From: Xanthobacteraceae bacterium
Lineage (GTDB): Bacteria; Pseudomonadota; Alphaproteobacteria; Rhizobiales; Xanthobacteraceae
DNA length: 36,569 nucleotides
Reading direction: 5' to 3'
NCBI GenBank assembly: GCA_009694215.1
Contig: SHVN01000020.1
Span: 1-36,569 of the forward strand
A program made the position numbers and the translations under genes. Each line of letters opens with the position of its first letter. Positions within the stretch are counted from its first letter, which is position 1. The notes beneath the pieces were generated by a model. The model had not been told where the DNA came from and searched no databases. It saw only the letters and a list, made by a program, of their open reading frames with translations. This document shows, in pieces, positions 8,598 to 16,372 of this stretch.

Positions 8598-8619
8598 TTT
8601 TTTCGAATTGCCTTGCTGC

Positions 8620-9576
8620 TTACTTCTTGATGGCGTCCTGCGCGATCGGTGTCCAGCGCGCGGTCTCGGCTTCCATGAACGCCACAAGCTGCTCGGGCGT
8701 CAACGGCCTGGGATCGAAGGCGTCCTGGATGACGCGCTTCTTGACCTCCGGCAACTCCAGGATGCGGATGGTCTCCTGGTTCAATCGCTGCACGATCTCT
8801 TTCGGCATGCCCTTGGGCCCCGAAAACGAGAACCAAGTGCTGGCGACGAGATCGTAACCCAGCTCCTTGAACGTCGGCACGTTCGGCGCCTCCGGCCGGC
8901 GCGTCTCGGTCGTCACCGCAAGCGCGCGCAAGGTGCCGCCCTGGACCTGGCCCAGCGCCGCGCCCCAGGTGAACGAGCCCATCGGCACGCGGCCGCCAAT
9001 GATGTCGGCGAAGGCCGCGGTGTTGTAGGGGATGTGCGTCAGCTTGAGATTGTGGCGCTTCGCGACATATTCGACGACGAGATGCCCGAGCGTGCCGACG
9101 CCGGACGAGGCGTAGCCGGAGAACCGGTCGGCCTTGGCGGCAGCGATGATGTCATCGACCGACCGCAATTCGCTCGCCGGCGGCACCACGAGCGTGATCG
9201 GCGGTCCGCCGACATAGGCGATATGGGTGAAGTCGCGCAGCGCATCGAAGCCGGCGTTGCCGGCGATCACAGGGGCGATAATCTGCGGCGCGAGCCCGCC
9301 CATCAGGATGGTGTAGCCGTCGGGCTCGGCACGGGCGACCTGGTTCGAGGCGACGATGCCGCCGCCGCCGCCGCGATTCTCGACCACCACGCTCTGCTTC
9401 AGCGCCGCCGAAAGGTGCTCGGCGATGATGCGCGCCCAGATGTCGGCGGCACCCCCCGGTGCGAAGGTCACGACGATGCGGATTGGCTTGTCCGGCCAGT
9501 CGGCACGGGCCGGCGCCGCGCAAGCGACCAGCGCCATCAGCAATGCCGCCGGCAAACTCCAGATGCTGCGTTTCAT
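8620..9576 (-). CDS. Bug family tripartite tricarboxylate transporter substrate-binding protein
   Basis: A 318-residue periplasmic binding protein of the Bug/TctC family. The signal peptide covers about residues 1-25, with cleavage likely before DWPDKPIRIVV; a lipobox-like LVAC at 16-19 makes a lipoprotein possible. Family features are VVTFAPGGAADIWAR and the GGGGGIVAS glycine loop. Such proteins usually bind carboxylates through a buried water-carboxylate network. No TctA/TctB membrane partner is present in the window. The ATG overlaps the stop of the upstream ABC-type binding protein by 4 bases (ATGA), and hyuA follows 22 bases later, so it should bind the substrate of the hyuAB pathway. 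Confidence 0.93.
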   Translation of the reverse strand: MKRSIWSLPAALLMALVACAAPARADWPDKPIRIVVTFAPGGAADIWARIIAEHLSAALKQSVVVENRGGGGGIVASNQVARAEPDGYTILMGGLAPQIIAPVIAGNAGFDALRDFTHIAYVGGPPITLVVPPASELRSVDDIIAAAKADRFSGYASSGVGTLGHLVVEYVAKRHNLKLTHIPYNTAAFADIIGGRVPMGSFTWGAALGQVQGGTLRALAVTTETRRPEAPNVPTFKELGYDLVASTWFSFSGPKGMPKEIVQRLNQETIRILELPEVKKRVIQDAFDPRPLTPEQLVAFMEAETARWTPIAQDAIKK

Positions 9577-10526
9577 TCGATCACCTTGTCAGCGCGGGCG
9601 AGCATCGTCGACGGAATCGTGATGCCGAGAACCTTCGCGGTTTTCAGATTGATCACCAGTTCGAAGATGCTGGGCTGCTGCACCGGCAGGTCGGCCGGCT
9701 TTGCGCCCTTCAGAATCTTGTTCACATAGCTCGCGATCCCGCGAGCCCGTTCGACAAAGCTTGAACTGTATGTTGCCAGCGCGCCCACCTCCGCGAAGGT
9801 TCTCTGACTGGCGAACGCCGGAAGGCGATATTTCAGGGCCGAGTCCAGGGCCATCTTGGGTGGCAGGCTGCCCTGGATGATGACGGCGTCGGCACCCTCC
9901 CTGGCTATCGCGGCGAGAGCGCCATCGATCTCACCGCCGACGCAAATCATGACCTCATGAATGTCAAAGCGCATCATCCGGGCGCCACTGTGAATTTGTT
10001 CGAGGAATGGCATGGCGAACGGATCGGTGACATTGCCCACCACGCCGACGCGACGCGCCCCAGGTAGAATTTTGCGGACCAGTTCGAGATTCTTTGCCGC
10101 CAGCTCAGCCGAGGTCGCGGATAGGCCTGTGACGTTGCCCTCTGGCCGCGCGAGACTGGCAACCAGCCCGGTCGCGATCGGATCGCCAGCCGCTCCCATG
10201 ACGATCGGGATATCGCGGGTCGCGTTCTTTGCGGCGATGGCTGCCGGGGTCTGCGAGGCAACGATGACGTCGACCTTGGAGCGGACCAATTCCTCGGCCA
10301 TGCCGGAGAGCAGATCGAGCCTTCCGCGACCTTCACGAAGCTCGAACTGGATGGTCTGCCCTTCGATATAACCGAGTTCGCGGAATGCTTGGCGAAACGG
10401 CCCCAGGAGGTCCGGGCCGCTGGTCATGAGGATGCCGATGCGAGGCACCTTCTACTGTGCACCGGCGGCGAACGGCAGGCCAGCCGCCGCGCCGCCGAGC
10501 AACGCCAGGACTTCACGCCGCCTCAC
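9573..10526 (-). pseudogene. ABC transporter substrate-binding protein (TrpX-like), interrupted by an amber codon
   Basis: The reading frame starts at a GTG at 10526 with a strong GGAGG 7 bases upstream. It encodes a 24-residue signal peptide (RRREVLALLGGAAAG..., ending AAGAQ), meets TAG at 10454-10452, then continues in the same frame as KVPRIGILMTSGPD for 292 more codons to 9573. The downstream part is a complete type-1 periplasmic binding domain of the ABC_sub_bind family (GYIEGQTI, PIVMGAAGDPIATGLVASLARPEGNVTG, NLELVRKILPG). Family signal peptides of this form usually end ARAQQ, so CAG to TAG is the likely change. Restart at the GTG at 10448 could make an unexported 291-residue protein. 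A sequencing error, or suppression, is the alternative to a true pseudogene. Confidence 0.85.
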
Positions 10527-10558
10527 TGAAAAACCTCCCACCCGCCCGCATTCGCCGC

Positions 10559-11605
10559 CTATTTGGGCGGCGTCACTCCGGCCGCCTGCGCGGCCTTGGC
10601 GATACGTTGCCATGTGCCCTTCGCGATGGGAATGCCGTTGGTTTCGCGCTCGGCGCGGATCGCGTCGCCGCGCTCGCCGGGAAGCATGATCTTGTCGACG
10701 CCGTCGGCGCGGGCAAGGACCGATATGGCCGTGCCCAGGCGCTCGGCCTCGGCCAGAAACCGGTCGGGATCGCCGAAGCCGGCGATGTCGATGGCGATGA
10801 CCGTACCGTTGAGGAACGGGTCGTCGCCGATCGCCCAGCTCTCCAGGTCCGGCGCGATGCGCGGATGCGACAGGAGAAGGCTGGTCATGCATTCGATCAT
10901 GAACGAAAGACCCGCCCCCTTCGCGCCGCCGAGCGGCAGGAGCGTTTCGACCGCGGCCGGATCGGTGGTGTCCTGGCCGTCCTTGTCGAGCCCCCAGCCC
11001 ACGGGGATTTTCTCGCCGCGATCCTTCGCGCCCATGATCTTGCCGTTGGCGACGACGCCGGTGGAGAAGTCGAGAAGGTAGGGCCGGCCATTCTTGCGCG
11101 GCACTGCGAACGCAATCGGGTTGGACGAGACCGCCGGCACCCGCGTGCCGGGATAGGCCATCATCGGGCCCGACGCGCTCATGGCGATGCCGATGAAGCC
11201 CGCCTCGGCCGCCTGCACGACGAAGTAGCCGATCGCGCCGGTGTGGGTGACGTTGCGCGCCGCGCACACGCCGACATGCACCTTGCGCGCGCAGTCCATC
11301 GCCTCGGACATGGCGCGAGTCATCGCCACAGCAGATGGCGCGCGGTCGGCCTCCAGCACCACCGCCGCGCCATCCTTGCGCTCGATGCGGATGTTGGGCG
11401 CGGCATTGATCGACTTCGCCTTCACCAGATCGATGTAACGCGGAATGCGGATGATGCCGTGCGAGTCGGTGCCGCGCAGGTTGGCCCAGACCAGCATCTT
11501 GGCCCATTCGCCGGCGTGCTCTTTCGACAGGCCGACGGCTTCGAAGATCGCACCGACGAATGCCGACAGCTCGGCCTTGCCGATGCGGATGGATTCCTGA
11601 GCCAT
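10559..11605 (-). CDS. Ldh family (malate/L-lactate/ureidoglycolate) oxidoreductase
   Basis: A 348-residue NAD(P)-dependent 2-hydroxyacid dehydrogenase of the Ldh_2 family, which includes sulfolactate, malate and ureidoglycolate dehydrogenases. The catalytic His is H49 in TDSHGIIRIPRY, with substrate Arg R53. The NVTHTGAIGYF block is the second conserved site. The cofactor segment includes SSNPIAFAVPR and LDFSTGVVANGKI. I chose the ATG at 11605 by homology; no convincing ribosome site precedes it. It lies 11 bases after the PuuE-like deacetylase, in the same train as hyuAB, where an AllD-like role on a ureido- or hydroxy-acid would fit (inference only). Confidence 0.92.
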   Translation of the reverse strand: MAQESIRIGKAELSAFVGAIFEAVGLSKEHAGEWAKMLVWANLRGTDSHGIIRIPRYIDLVKAKSINAAPNIRIERKDGAAVVLEADRAPSAVAMTRAMSEAMDCARKVHVGVCAARNVTHTGAIGYFVVQAAEAGFIGIAMSASGPMMAYPGTRVPAVSSNPIAFAVPRKNGRPYLLDFSTGVVANGKIMGAKDRGEKIPVGWGLDKDGQDTTDPAAVETLLPLGGAKGAGLSFMIECMTSLLLSHPRIAPDLESWAIGDDPFLNGTVIAIDIAGFGDPDRFLAEAERLGTAISVLARADGVDKIMLPGERGDAIRAERETNGIPIAKGTWQRIAKAAQAAGVTPPK

Positions 11606-11616
11606 GATTTGGGGGG

Positions 11617-12516
11617 TTACCTGTTCTTGAAGGGGATTTTGACGACCGACTTGTACCAATCAAGAATCTGCTCGCCGTTCCAGTGTAGAACGCCGTCGAA
11701 GCGACGGACGTGGTCGTAGATCGCCTCAAGATACTTGATCCGGTGCGGCTGGCCGCTAATGTAGGGATGGATCGCCAGCGACATGATCTTGCAGCGATCC
11801 TTGCCCTCAGCGTAGAGCCGGTCGAACTGGTCGATGGCGCGCTTGAGCAGATAGTCGCTCTCGTGGTGCTGCACGATCATCATCGGGATGTCGTTCAGTT
11901 CGACCGTATAGGGTAGAGTCACCAGCGGACCCTCGGTGGTCTTGATCACCGTCGGCTCGTCGTCATAGACCCAGTCGCCGATGTACTGCACGCCGGCCTT
12001 GGCGAGAAGCTCGGGCGTCTCCAGCGTCTGCGTCAGGCCGGGACCGAGCCAGCCGACCGGGCGCTTGCCGGTGAACTTCTCGATCACCTCCATCGATCGG
12101 TTGATCATGCCCGCCTGATCGTCGTGCTTGTGGATCGGAAGCTGATCGTAGGCGTGGCCCATGAACTCCCAGCCATTCTTCTTGGCCTCCTCGGCGACGC
12201 GCGGATAGTCCTCGCAAATACGGGCGTTGGCGGCGAGCGTGGGCTTGATGCCGAGACGCTTGAACAGTTCGTAGAAGCGCCAGGCGCCGACCCGCATGCC
12301 GTATTCGTGCCAGCTCCAGTTCGGCACGTCGGGCAGGAGCACCTGGCCGGTCGGCGCCGGGATCACCTGCCGCGCCATCGGCCGGGAGATGTCCCACACC
12401 TCGTAGTTGACGATGGTCCAGAATATGAGCCGCGCCTCGTTCGGCAGCTTCAGCGGCGGCCGGTCGACGATCGCGGAGAAATCGACGCGCTCGCTCGGGA
12501 TCATCGGTCTGGACAT
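11617..12516 (-). CDS. Polysaccharide deacetylase-fold protein, PuuE-like
   Basis: A 299-residue NodB-fold protein. It differs from metal-dependent deacetylases: the first motif is VNYE (E39) instead of TFDD, and the second is HAYDQ (H121, Q125) instead of HSxxH, so the canonical Asp-His-His metal triad is Glu-His-Gln. PuuE allantoinase also lacks the canonical triad (from memory), which makes an amide- or ureide-hydrolysing role more likely than chitin/peptidoglycan deacetylation. Other blocks are PNWSWHEYGMRVG and GWLGPG. No signal peptide is seen, consistent with a cytoplasmic catabolic enzyme. The ATG at 12516 has GGAG 7 bases upstream. A close paralog is at 22333-23223. Confidence 0.9.
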   Translation of the reverse strand: MSRPMIPSERVDFSAIVDRPPLKLPNEARLIFWTIVNYEVWDISRPMARQVIPAPTGQVLLPDVPNWSWHEYGMRVGAWRFYELFKRLGIKPTLAANARICEDYPRVAEEAKKNGWEFMGHAYDQLPIHKHDDQAGMINRSMEVIEKFTGKRPVGWLGPGLTQTLETPELLAKAGVQYIGDWVYDDEPTVIKTTEGPLVTLPYTVELNDIPMMIVQHHESDYLLKRAIDQFDRLYAEGKDRCKIMSLAIHPYISGQPHRIKYLEAIYDHVRRFDGVLHWNGEQILDWYKSVVKIPFKNR

Positions 12517-12604
12517 GGACGCACTCCACCGCCGCACGTAACGGAAAGTCAGTATCCACCGCGCGTCGCCGGGCGCAAGTCCGGGCCGCGGGAATATCGC
12601 CGCA

Positions 12605-13336
12605 TCAGTAGATCAGCAGCGCGCCGGACACGATCAACAGCCCGGCCAGCAACTGCCGAAAGCGCCGTTAGTCGAGCTTTCCGTAGATCAGCCAGCCGGT
12701 CTACGATCCGAGCAGGACCGCCGGAATGGCGACCAGGAAAAGGATGACGCCTTCGCGGTCGAGCGCCACCGTCCCGATCAGGAGCAGCGTCAGGAAATGC
12801 GACATCACGATGAAGGGCTGATAGACGCCGCGCGCGATCTCCTTGGGCCAGCCGCGAAGCTGCGTCCAGATCGCCGGGAAGATGCCCGAGAGGCCGGCAA
12901 CGCCGCCGCACAGCCCGCCGAGGAAGCCGATCACCCCATCGGCGATGCGCCCGCCCCAGGCGATGCGCGGCAGCCGGGGCGCCGCGAGCGCATAGATGCC
13001 GTAGGCGACCATGAACACGGCGAGCCCGTTGCGGATGGCATGCGGATTGGCTTCCAGCACCAGCGCCACGCCGAGCGGCACGCCGACGACGCCGCCGATC
13101 AGGAACGGCGTGAGCCGCGCGAAATCGAGCGAGCGGCGCATGGTCCAGACGAGGCCGCTCTGGTTGATCAATCCGCCTGCGACGACGAGCAGCACCGCAT
13201 GGATTGGGGAAATCTCGTGCAGCCAGATCGCGGTGGCGACGGCGCCATAGGAAAAACCCGCCGTACCCGACGCCATGCCGCCGAGGAAGCCGCCCGCCAC
13301 AACGATAGCGATGGTCTGCGCCGTCAGTTCAAACAT
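12605..13336 (-). pseudogene. TSUP (TauE/SafE) family sulfite/organic-anion exporter, C-terminus broken by two stop codons
   Basis: From the ATG at 13336 the frame encodes 211 residues of a multi-span membrane protein with the TSUP glycine motif GGLCGGVAGLSG and GGFLGGMASG near the N-terminus. It stops at TAG 12703-12701 in LLGS. The same frame continues with TGWLIYGKLD, a TAA at 12670-12668, then RRFRQLLAGLLIVSGALL and a final TGA at 12607-12605. The segments after both stops look like the normal TSUP C-terminus, including its last membrane helix, so two separate nonsense changes have truncated a formerly longer protein. It heads the minus-strand train. The truncated form might still insert in the membrane. 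Confidence 0.82.
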
Positions 13337-13461
13337 GCGGGCCGATTGCGTTCGGCATGATCATACGGAAGCGTCCGGCGCGGCTGCACGGCTTGTCGCG
13401 GGCGGCAGAATACCATCAAACTGCTCACAGACCCCGCGCGCAACGCAACCGGACCACCAGC

Positions 13462-14292
13462 ATGTCAGACCCCCATTCCATCACCGACGCTCTCAAGGCG
13501 CGCTTTAGCGAATCGCTCGCCGTCGACGAAGGCCTGTCGGGCCTCGACGAACTCGCCCGCCTCGCCGGCCGCCGCGTGCACCGGCGCTACACGGAACGCC
13601 CGGTCGATTCTGAACTGCTGCGGCTCCTGTGCGCCTGCGCGCTGTCGGCGCCGAGCAAGAGCGACCTGCAGCAGGCCGACATCGTCATTTTGAGCAAAGC
13701 GGACCAGGGCACGATCGCCGATCTCATTCCGGACCAGCCGTTCATCCGCTCGGCGCCGGCGTTCCTGGTGTTCCTCGCCAACGGGCGGCGGCTGCCGGAA
13801 ATCTCGAAGCTACGCGGCAAGCCGTTTCCCAACGACCATCTCGACCAGTTCTTCAACGCAGCGGTCGATGCCGGCATCGTGCTGGCGTCTTTCATTCGCG
13901 CCGCCGACGCGGTGGGGCTCGGCACCTGCCCGATCAGCGTGATCCGCGATCATTCGGCCAGGGTGAGCGAGATGCTCAGGCTGCCGCAGCGGGTCATTCC
14001 AGTTGTCGGGATGTGCGTCGGCTGGCCGCAGGACGCGGGCCACATCAGTCCGCGGCTTTCGCTGTCCATCACGGTGCACGAAGGTCGCTACGACGAGGGT
14101 GATCTCGCGGCGCGCATTGATTCTTACGACCGCCGCCGCGCGGCTATCCATCCCTACAAGCCGCGCGATCCGGCGCGCTGGGGTGACGTGCCGTTCTATG
14201 GCTGGTCGGAAGACAAGGCACGCCAGTACGGCGTGCCGCAGCGTGCTGATTTCGGGGCGTTTGTCAGGAAGAAGGGATTCAATCTGGATTAA
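13462..14292 (+). CDS. Nitroreductase family protein
   Basis: A 276-residue FMN-dependent oxidoreductase. The FMN phosphate site is seen in RRVHRRYTERPVD, followed by CALSAPSKSDLQ (family SAPSxxNxQ). The second FMN block is AVGLGTCPIS, and VVGMCVGWP is the usual third. Family members reduce nitro groups, quinones, enones or semialdehydes with NAD(P)H. The ATG at 13462 is chosen because upstream codons of the open frame (from 13357) show no similarity and lie in the divergent gap with the TSUP remnant. A C-terminal extension (about 55 residues ending KKGFNLD) is longer than in minimal family members. No partner gene follows on the same strand. Confidence 0.9.
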   Translation: MSDPHSITDALKARFSESLAVDEGLSGLDELARLAGRRVHRRYTERPVDSELLRLLCACALSAPSKSDLQQADIVILSKADQGTIADLIPDQPFIRSAPAFLVFLANGRRLPEISKLRGKPFPNDHLDQFFNAAVDAGIVLASFIRAADAVGLGTCPISVIRDHSARVSEMLRLPQRVIPVVGMCVGWPQDAGHISPRLSLSITVHEGRYDEGDLAARIDSYDRRRAAIHPYKPRDPARWGDVPFYGWSEDKARQYGVPQRADFGAFVRKKGFNLD

Positions 14293-14377
14293 GACTTCTC
14301 GCGCATCGGCCTCACACCTTAGCTCCGCCGGCATCGCCAGGCATGACGCCGAGTGTGTGGCACATCCATGCCGTCAG

Positions 14378-15235
14378 TCAGCGTTTTACATACTTCTGCA
14401 CGCGCCAGTTCAGCGTGTCAGCGACGAAAACCTCGCCGCGCTGGCTGACCGCGATGTAGTGCGCTTCGCCGTATTTGCCGAGCGTCTTGCCCTGGCCGGC
14501 CCCCGCCATTGTGCCTAGCACGTTGCCGTTGAGGTCGAGCGTCATGATCTGCCCGGTGTGGCCGTGCGCCAGCCAGATCGTCTGGTCGGGCATCATGAAC
14601 AATCCGCAGGGTGTGCCGGGATGCTTCGACTCGCGGATGTAGTTGCCGTCGGCATCGAACACCTGGATGCGCGCGTTGTTGCGGTCGGCGATGTAGAGCA
14701 GGCCCTTGGCGTCGAACACCAGCGAGTGCGGCAGATCGAATTCGCCCGGCCCCTTGCCCTTCTTGCCCCAGGTCTTGAGGAAGTTGCCGTCGGCGTCGAA
14801 CTTCAGCACGAGCGACTCGCCCTTGCCGTGGCCCTGCAGCACGAACAGATCGCCGGTTGGGCCGACCACCGCCTCGTTCGGCTCGTTGAACAACCTTAAG
14901 TGACCGAACTCGTGCCACTCGCCTGGACGGTTCTTGCAGCCGAGCACCATCTCCAGGCGGCCCGATGGGTTGAACTTGTAGGCGACATGGGCGGCGACGT
15001 CAGTCGTCCAGATGTTGTCCTGCGGATCGATGCGCAGCCCGTGCGGCCGGTCAAACAGCCCGTCGCCCAGACCGCGGATGAAGTTGCCGTCGGGGTCGAA
15101 CTCCATCAGCGGCATCGGCCCGCGATGCAGGACAAAAATGTGGCCCTTGGAATTGATCGCGATGCCAGAGGTTCCGCCCAGATTCGCGCCGGGCGGCAGC
15201 CTGAAGGCCTCGGGAACCGGGATGTAGTCGAGCAT
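14378..15235 (-). CDS. NHL-repeat beta-propeller protein (peptidyl-alpha-hydroxyglycine lyase-like)
   Basis: A 285-residue propeller made of at least five NHL-type blades: GTSGIAINSKGHIFVLHRG, RPHGLRIDPQDNIWTTDV, EAVVGPTGDLFVLQGHG, LPHSLVFDAKGLLYIADRNN and HYIAVSQRGEVFVADTLNW. The closest named family is the peptidylglycine alpha-amidating lyase type, in which His and Arg/Tyr residues of the blades act on a hydroxyglycine; bacterial relatives are uncharacterised. There is no signal peptide, so a cytoplasmic lyase or lactonase role is conceivable. AGGA lies 7-8 bases before the ATG at 15235. It is divergent from the second Ldh-type gene across 147 bases. Confidence 0.88.
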   Translation of the reverse strand: MLDYIPVPEAFRLPPGANLGGTSGIAINSKGHIFVLHRGPMPLMEFDPDGNFIRGLGDGLFDRPHGLRIDPQDNIWTTDVAAHVAYKFNPSGRLEMVLGCKNRPGEWHEFGHLRLFNEPNEAVVGPTGDLFVLQGHGKGESLVLKFDADGNFLKTWGKKGKGPGEFDLPHSLVFDAKGLLYIADRNNARIQVFDADGNYIRESKHPGTPCGLFMMPDQTIWLAHGHTGQIMTLDLNGNVLGTMAGAGQGKTLGKYGEAHYIAVSQRGEVFVADTLNWRVQKYVKR

Positions 15236-15382
15236 ACTGACGTTCCTCTTTGCCCCGGCATCCTCATGCTGAGCATAGGCTATTTTTGCGCGGCCATCAT
15301 GGGGGACGCTCGACTCGTCCGGCGGGCCGCACTTATAGATAAGGCAACGCTATCCAAATTGCTCCGGGGCGGCGATATTCTC

Positions 15383-16372
15383 ATGCCGACACTGACGCTG
15401 GTTCAGGTGGAAGGGCTGGTGGTGCGCACGCTCACCCGTTGCCGCACCAGCATCGACAATGCGCGTAGCGTCGCCCGCGCGCTGATCGCAGCCGAAATGG
15501 ACGGCCTCAAGGGCCACGGCCTCTCCCGCGTGCCGATGTACGCCGAGCAGGCCAAGGTTCGGAAGATCGACGGCACCTTCAAACCGCTCGCCACGCAACC
15601 GCGCCCCGGCCTGATGACGATCGACGCCGGCCACGGATTTGCCTTTCCGGCGATCGAACTCGCCGAGGCCGAATTGCCGGCGATGGCGCGGCGCCAGGGG
15701 ATCGCCGCCGCGGCGATCCGGAAATCGAGTCATTGCGGCGCGGCGGGCCATCCGGTCGAGCGGCTGGCGGACAAGGGGCTGGTCGCGCTGATGCTCGTCA
15801 ACACGCCCGGCGCGATTGCGCCCTGGGGCGGATCGAAAGCGGCGTTCGGCACCAATCCGGTCGCCTTCGCCTGCCCGCTTCCGGGCCGCGAGCCGCTGGT
15901 CATCGACCTGTCCTTGTCGAAGGTGGCGCGCGGCAACGTCATGATGGCGAAGCAGCGCGGCGAACAGATTCCCGATGGCTGGGCGCTGGACAAGGACGGA
16001 AAGCCCACCACCGATCCCGACGCGGCGCTGCGCGGCACCATGCTGCCGATGGGCGATGCCAAGGGCGTGGCGCTGGCGCTGATGGTCGAACTGCTGGCGG
16101 CGGGGCTGACCGGCGCGAACTTCGCCGCCGAGGCGTCGTCCTATCTCGATTCCTACGGCTCGCCGTCCGGCACCGGGCAACTGATCCTGGCGTTCGATCC
16201 GGCAGCGTTCGGCGGCGACGCGCCGTCGCGCTTCGGTATCCTGGCGGCGTCGATCGAGGCGCAGCCAGGAGCGCGGCTGCCGGGCATGCGGCGGCTCAAG
16301 GCGCGCGAGAAGGCGAAGGCCGAGGGGCTGACGATTTCCGAAAAGCTGATGGCGGAGATCGAGGCGGCCTAG
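15383..16372 (+). CDS. Ldh family (malate/L-lactate/ureidoglycolate) oxidoreductase
   Basis: A 329-residue paralog of the dehydrogenase at 10559-11605, only distantly similar. The catalytic motif is KGHGLSRVPMY with H45 and R49. The second site is SSHCGAAGHPVERL, and the cofactor segment is FGTNPVAFACP and IDLSLSKVARGNVM. It is expected to oxidise a 2-hydroxy acid with NAD(P). The ATG at 15383 marks the family start; the upstream part of the open frame (from 14900) is antisense to the NHL gene. The TAG stop overlaps the TAG stop of the convergent iron-sulfur gene inside a shared CTAG palindrome at 16369-16372. Confidence 0.92.
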   Translation: MPTLTLVQVEGLVVRTLTRCRTSIDNARSVARALIAAEMDGLKGHGLSRVPMYAEQAKVRKIDGTFKPLATQPRPGLMTIDAGHGFAFPAIELAEAELPAMARRQGIAAAAIRKSSHCGAAGHPVERLADKGLVALMLVNTPGAIAPWGGSKAAFGTNPVAFACPLPGREPLVIDLSLSKVARGNVMMAKQRGEQIPDGWALDKDGKPTTDPDAALRGTMLPMGDAKGVALALMVELLAAGLTGANFAAEASSYLDSYGSPSGTGQLILAFDPAAFGGDAPSRFGILAASIEAQPGARLPGMRRLKAREKAKAEGLTISEKLMAEIEAA

